A stretch of DNA of 64,000 bases, from assembly GCA_934479825.1 (NCBI GenBank), contig CAKSOW010000003.1, positions 1-64,000 on the forward strand. Direction: 5' to 3'. The notes under the pieces were generated by a model. The model saw only the letters and a program-made list of their open reading frames with translations, had not been told where the DNA came from and made no database searches. Of this stretch, positions 61,003 to 64,000 are shown piece by piece (position 1 is the first letter of the stretch; every line of letters starts with the position of its first letter). Made by a program: the position numbers and the translations under genes. Source of the stretch: an uncultured Eubacteriales bacterium (GTDB taxonomy: Bacteria > Bacillota > Clostridia > Oscillospirales > CAG-382).

Positions 61003-62067
61003 TTATTTTCCTAACTTTCGGTTCAGGTATCGTCCGTAAAAGAAATTGATTCCGACGCAGACAAATACGTCAAACGCAATGCGTACCGCATTTGCGGCAA
61101 GAAACAGGATAACCGGGGAAATACCTTTCGGCAAGGACGTCGCAAATGCGGCATTCCAGGGGAAGGCAACTAATTCAAACGAATGGATATACAAAATCCA
61201 CATGGAGTTGCGGCCAATATATTCAAGCGGCGCAAGGCATGCCGCATCCGCAAGACCGCTCGCTAAGTATCCTTTCATGAATACAACGCCCGCCGCAGCC
61301 GCCACCGCATAGTCAAGCCACAGGAAGCGGTACAGGTTTGCGCCGATATTGCATTCGGAAACGATATGTAACAGGATCCACACCGCAAGAACCGCCAAAA
61401 CCGCAAACAGGTTCCTTTTTTCGTACAGCGTTTTCCGTTTTTTAATGAGCCGTCCGACTTCGATAAACCCTAACACCGAGACAGACTGCACAAGCGTCCA
61501 CGGCACAAACGACGCAATGTCCGACGGTACAAGCACACCCAGCGCCGTAAGTATCCAGATAAGCGCCAAGGTCAGCTTTTCGTTTTTGATCTTCCAGAGC
61601 AACTGATACAGCACATCGCTGAAAAAGAAGGCAAGCGGAAACCATAACGCTACAATGCAGGAAACCCATACGCCGTGTATCTCAAACGGTTTTGTCGCCC
61701 CGTACAGCCCAGCGAAAAACACCGACGTCACACTTCCCACCGAAAACGAGCCGTCCAAAGCGCCTCTTACAGCAATAACCGCACAGGCAAGAGCAACCAC
61801 TATCGCATACGGGAGCAAAAACTCCTTTGCCTGCTTTTTCAAGTGCTTTTTCAAATTTTTCGCCGGCTTGAAACTATATCCGGCAAGCACAAAAAATAAA
61901 GCGATAATAACGCCGCCATAACGGTAAAGCCCGGCAAGAAACCGAATACACACGTCAGCCGGCAAACTGTCGTTTGTAAAACCAATCGTGTGGATTGTGA
62001 TAATGAGTATCATTAAGATTCCCTTTAACACATCAAACATACCGATAAAGTCTTTTTTGATCTTCAC
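61003..62067 (-). CDS. Membrane acyltransferase family 3 (OafA/YrhL-like)
   Basis: A 354-residue protein with about ten transmembrane helices. The GTG start at 62067 overlaps the glycosyltransferase stop by four bases (GTGA). The family motif lies at the N-terminus: FDVLKGILMILIITIHTIGF, with the conserved His in helix 1. AGYSFKPAKNLKKHLKKQ contains the conserved Ser/Lys-rich loop after helix 2. These enzymes O-acylate exported sugars. The ligase-carrier pair encoded next could provide the acyl donor, which would be unusual because most members use acetyl-CoA. Confidence 0.87.
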   Translation of the reverse strand: MKIKKDFIGMFDVLKGILMILIITIHTIGFTNDSLPADVCIRFLAGLYRYGGVIIALFFVLAGYSFKPAKNLKKHLKKQAKEFLLPYAIVVALACAVIAVRGALDGSFSVGSVTSVFFAGLYGATKPFEIHGVWVSCIVALWFPLAFFFSDVLYQLLWKIKNEKLTLALIWILTALGVLVPSDIASFVPWTLVQSVSVLGFIEVGRLIKKRKTLYEKRNLFAVLAVLAVWILLHIVSECNIGANLYRFLWLDYAVAAAAGVVFMKGYLASGLADAACLAPLEYIGRNSMWILYIHSFELVAFPWNAAFATSLPKGISPVILFLAANAVRIAFDVFVCVGINFFYGRYLNRKLGK

Positions 62068-63074
62068 GTTTTTTCCACTCTTTCCGCTTTTTCACGCAAA
62101 AGCGCACACAGCTTTTCATACTGTCCCTTTTTCAAAAGACGCACCGGTTTTATATCCTCCGGACGCGGCAAATAGAGATGCGCTTTCTTTAAAATGTCCC
62201 GCAAACCGGAATCCATGTTTCTTTCAAGGCAGGCGGCGGAGGTTTCCGCATCCGGAAAAGCTTTCACCGCCTGAGCCGCATAGGCAAGGCACATGTACAG
62301 CACCCAGACCGACACGTTTTTTTGGAGCTGCGGCATTTTTTCACAAACCACCCGATAAACCAGCCGGATATTCTCCACATCGTTTTCTTTAAAAGTCCGC
62401 ATAGCGGAATTTTGCGTCAAGCGGTAAAAATAGCCGTATTCCTCCCGGAAACAGATACTTTCCGCCTTGCTTACCGCAAGCGCCGTCATGAGCATATCCT
62501 CGCCCTTTACCGCGCCGCTTGGCTGTCCGATAAATTTCCGGATAAGTTCAGCACGGAACGCCTTTGTACACAGGCTGTACACCACGCTGCCGTAATTGAA
62601 CGAGCGCTGCCATTTGTCGTAGATCAAAGCCTTCCGGATGCGTTCCAGCCGTTTGCCGGTATAAAGCCCCGGCTTGACCTTATCCCTGTTTTTGACCTGC
62701 ACACCGTTTTCGTCAAACGCCTGATAGCCGAACGCGACAATATCGCAGGCTTCACAGTCTATTATTTTATGAAGATCCGACAGCAAACCGGGTCTTATAT
62801 AGTCGTCGCTGTCCAAAAACACGACGTATGTCCCGGAGCTGTTTTCAAATGCGGCGCATCTTGCCTTTTCGACGCCGCCGTTTTGTAAATGAACGACCCG
62901 AAAACGTCTGTCTTTGGCGGCGTATTCCTCGCAGATTTCTCCGCTGCCGTCCGTCGATCCGTCGTCCGCAAGAACGGCCTCGAAATCCGTAAAGTCCTGC
63001 AAGAGCAAGCTATCTAAACACGCGCGAAGATACGGGCTTACGTTATACACCGGAACCAGCACGCTGAAAAACAT
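62064..63074 (-). CDS. Glycosyltransferase family 2
   Basis: A 336-residue GT-A enzyme. ATG 63074 (MFFSVLVPVYNVSPYLRAC) has GGGG six bases upstream. LVPVYNVSPYLRACLDSLL, LADDGSTDGSGEICEEYA (Asp-rich nucleotide site) and FLDSDDYIRPG (DxD-type) are typical of EpsJ/WcaA-like GT2 proteins. The C-terminal ~130 residues are helical and lack a membrane segment. It probably adds a sugar to the envelope glycan exported by the flippase encoded upstream. Translation of the next gene is coupled by a 4-bp overlap. Confidence 0.9.
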   Translation of the reverse strand: MFFSVLVPVYNVSPYLRACLDSLLLQDFTDFEAVLADDGSTDGSGEICEEYAAKDRRFRVVHLQNGGVEKARCAAFENSSGTYVVFLDSDDYIRPGLLSDLHKIIDCEACDIVAFGYQAFDENGVQVKNRDKVKPGLYTGKRLERIRKALIYDKWQRSFNYGSVVYSLCTKAFRAELIRKFIGQPSGAVKGEDMLMTALAVSKAESICFREEYGYFYRLTQNSAMRTFKENDVENIRLVYRVVCEKMPQLQKNVSVWVLYMCLAYAAQAVKAFPDAETSAACLERNMDSGLRDILKKAHLYLPRPEDIKPVRLLKKGQYEKLCALLREKAERVEKT

Positions 63075-63101
63075 AGGTTTCCCCTTTCGCATTCTTAAAA
63101 A

Positions 63102-64000
63102 TCATTTAGCAAAACATCTGACAAATTTTCCGAGCATGGAAAAAGCCACCGATTTTAAATACGCAAATTCGCGCGTCCTGAACGACAGCAGCAAAAACAA
63201 CACGTTCGGCACCGTCGCGCAGATAAGCATTTTCACGATAAAGCCGCCCCACCCCTGTGCAGTAAGACCGCACAAGAACGCTGTCACGCACCATGCGCCG
63301 ACCGTCGCAAGCGTATAGACGCCATAGCGTGCAAAGAAATCGAATACATTTTTCTTAAACCCATGCCGATATACCACAAGCGGTTCGATCCAGAGCGGCA
63401 CAAAAACCGTACTTAGTATCGTTCCGAGAATAATTCCGGCAATGCCGATCTTTTTGGCAAGAACGATGGAGAGAACAAGATTCAAGATCGCTTCGGGAAT
63501 CGGCTTGTTTTTGTCATATTTGAAAAGTCCCATAGCTTCTTTGGAGGAGGCGACCGGAATACGCATACAATACATGTAGAAATACACGACGATCAACAGC
63601 ACAACGCCCTTGTCAAACAAGTATTTCTCCCCTAACCACAGCGTGATAAACGGGTTGTACAGTTCCGCAAGACAAATACTGCAAAAGCCGAACAGCCACG
63701 AGGAAAAGAAAAAGATGTTTTTGAAGGCTTCAAACTTTTTTTCATCGCTCTCCATGGCGTTTAACTGCCCCATGCCGCTGGTAATTCCGCCGAACATGGT
63801 TTCGATGACCAAGATAACGGCTTTCCGGATGAGCATATAGTTGGAATACAATCCCACGGTTGCGACACTTATCAGTTTCGCCGTCAGAATACTGTCCGTG
63901 CTGAAAATAACCACGCCGCCGAATTTATGAAACACCATCGCGCCCACATTGGTGCGAATGGTATCTTTATCGCTTTTTTCAAGCGGCAGAACGTTTTTTT
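63102..64000 (-). CDS. Oligosaccharide flippase (Wzx/PST type), 5' end beyond window
   Basis: The C-terminal ~299 residues of a polytopic transporter. The open frame runs off the window at 64000; the GTG/ATG codons near 63947 are internal, since the frame continues upstream with KDTIRTNVGAMVFHKFGG, a standard internal Wzx segment. At least seven hydrophobic helices are visible. FITLWLGEKYLFDKGVV and SKEAMGLFKYDKNKPIPEAI are typical of Gram-positive repeat-unit flippases. It moves undecaprenyl-linked glycan repeat units outward and presumably leads the second envelope cluster. Confidence 0.87.
   Translation of the reverse strand, partial: KNVLPLEKSDKDTIRTNVGAMVFHKFGGVVIFSTDSILTAKLISVATVGLYSNYMLIRKAVILVIETMFGGITSGMGQLNAMESDEKKFEAFKNIFFFSSWLFGFCSICLAELYNPFITLWLGEKYLFDKGVVLLIVVYFYMYCMRIPVASSKEAMGLFKYDKNKPIPEAILNLVLSIVLAKKIGIAGIILGTILSTVFVPLWIEPLVVYRHGFKKNVFDFFARYGVYTLATVGAWCVTAFLCGLTAQGWGGFIVKMLICATVPNVLFLLLSFRTREFAYLKSVAFSMLGKFVRCFAK

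Overview
The window reads as a chromosomal segment of an uncultured, probably gut-associated, endospore-forming member of the Clostridia (Bacillota). The evidence is a ctsR-mcsA-mcsB-clpC operon with CtsR boxes, a T-box leader, SpoIVB, a PdaA-like deacetylase, an SLH-domain protein together with CsaB (the cell wall pyruvyl transferase that SLH anchoring depends on), strong AGGAGG-type ribosome binding sites and consensus sigma-A promoters. Almost every gene is a vertical core or envelope gene. I saw no rRNA, tRNA, CRISPR array, prophage or classical transposase.

Layout. 0.3-4.4 kb: a secreted BspA-type leucine-rich-repeat protein, a sugar isomerase/epimerase and a Gfo/Idh/MocA oxidoreductase. 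4.6-14.3 kb: ispE, then an envelope polysaccharide operon (GT4-CsaB fusion, O-antigen-ligase-like protein, DUF4330 protein, GT4, two hexapeptide acetyltransferases, MurJ-like flippase), all leftward from one promoter near 14.3 kb. 14.3-15.65 kb is gene-free and repeat-rich. 15.6-18.3 kb: a zinc/manganese ABC operon behind a Fur-like box. 18.5-21.9 kb: aspartate kinase, then a T-box-controlled sodium symporter. 22-33 kb: a carbohydrate-active surface locus with a 1,738-residue SLH/GH99-like protein, a secreted companion, a broken small-peptide gene, a divergent AraC regulator, a second TIM-barrel isomerase and a GH63-like glycosidase. 33.3-43.4 kb: all genes from glutamate to arginine (argF, D, B, J, C, H, G) with a metallo-beta-lactamase-fold gene among them. 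43.7-56.3 kb: two polysaccharide deacetylases, secDF, the clpC operon, a small hypothetical gene, a VanY-type carboxypeptidase and spoIVB. 56.3-57.6 kb is another gene-free repeat block. 57.6-64 kb: an EAL-domain protein and a second envelope cluster (adenylating ligase, acyl carrier protein, acyltransferase-3, GT2, flippase cut by the window end).

The most unusual content is intergenic. One family, here called E2, is about 190 bp long. Three copies share several predicted stems, and two copies show a compensatory base change in one stem. Two of the copies are flanked by exact 28-bp direct repeats of unrelated sequence that are themselves hairpins, as if the element inserts at terminator hairpins and duplicates them. 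A second family, E1, is about 1 kb with inverted hairpin-bearing ends and a decayed interior. It occurs twice in opposite orientation plus one deleted copy at the window start. A third repeat, E3, is about 115 bp and occurs twice. Starts below were chosen from visible ribosome binding sites, so several genes are shorter than their maximal reading frames.
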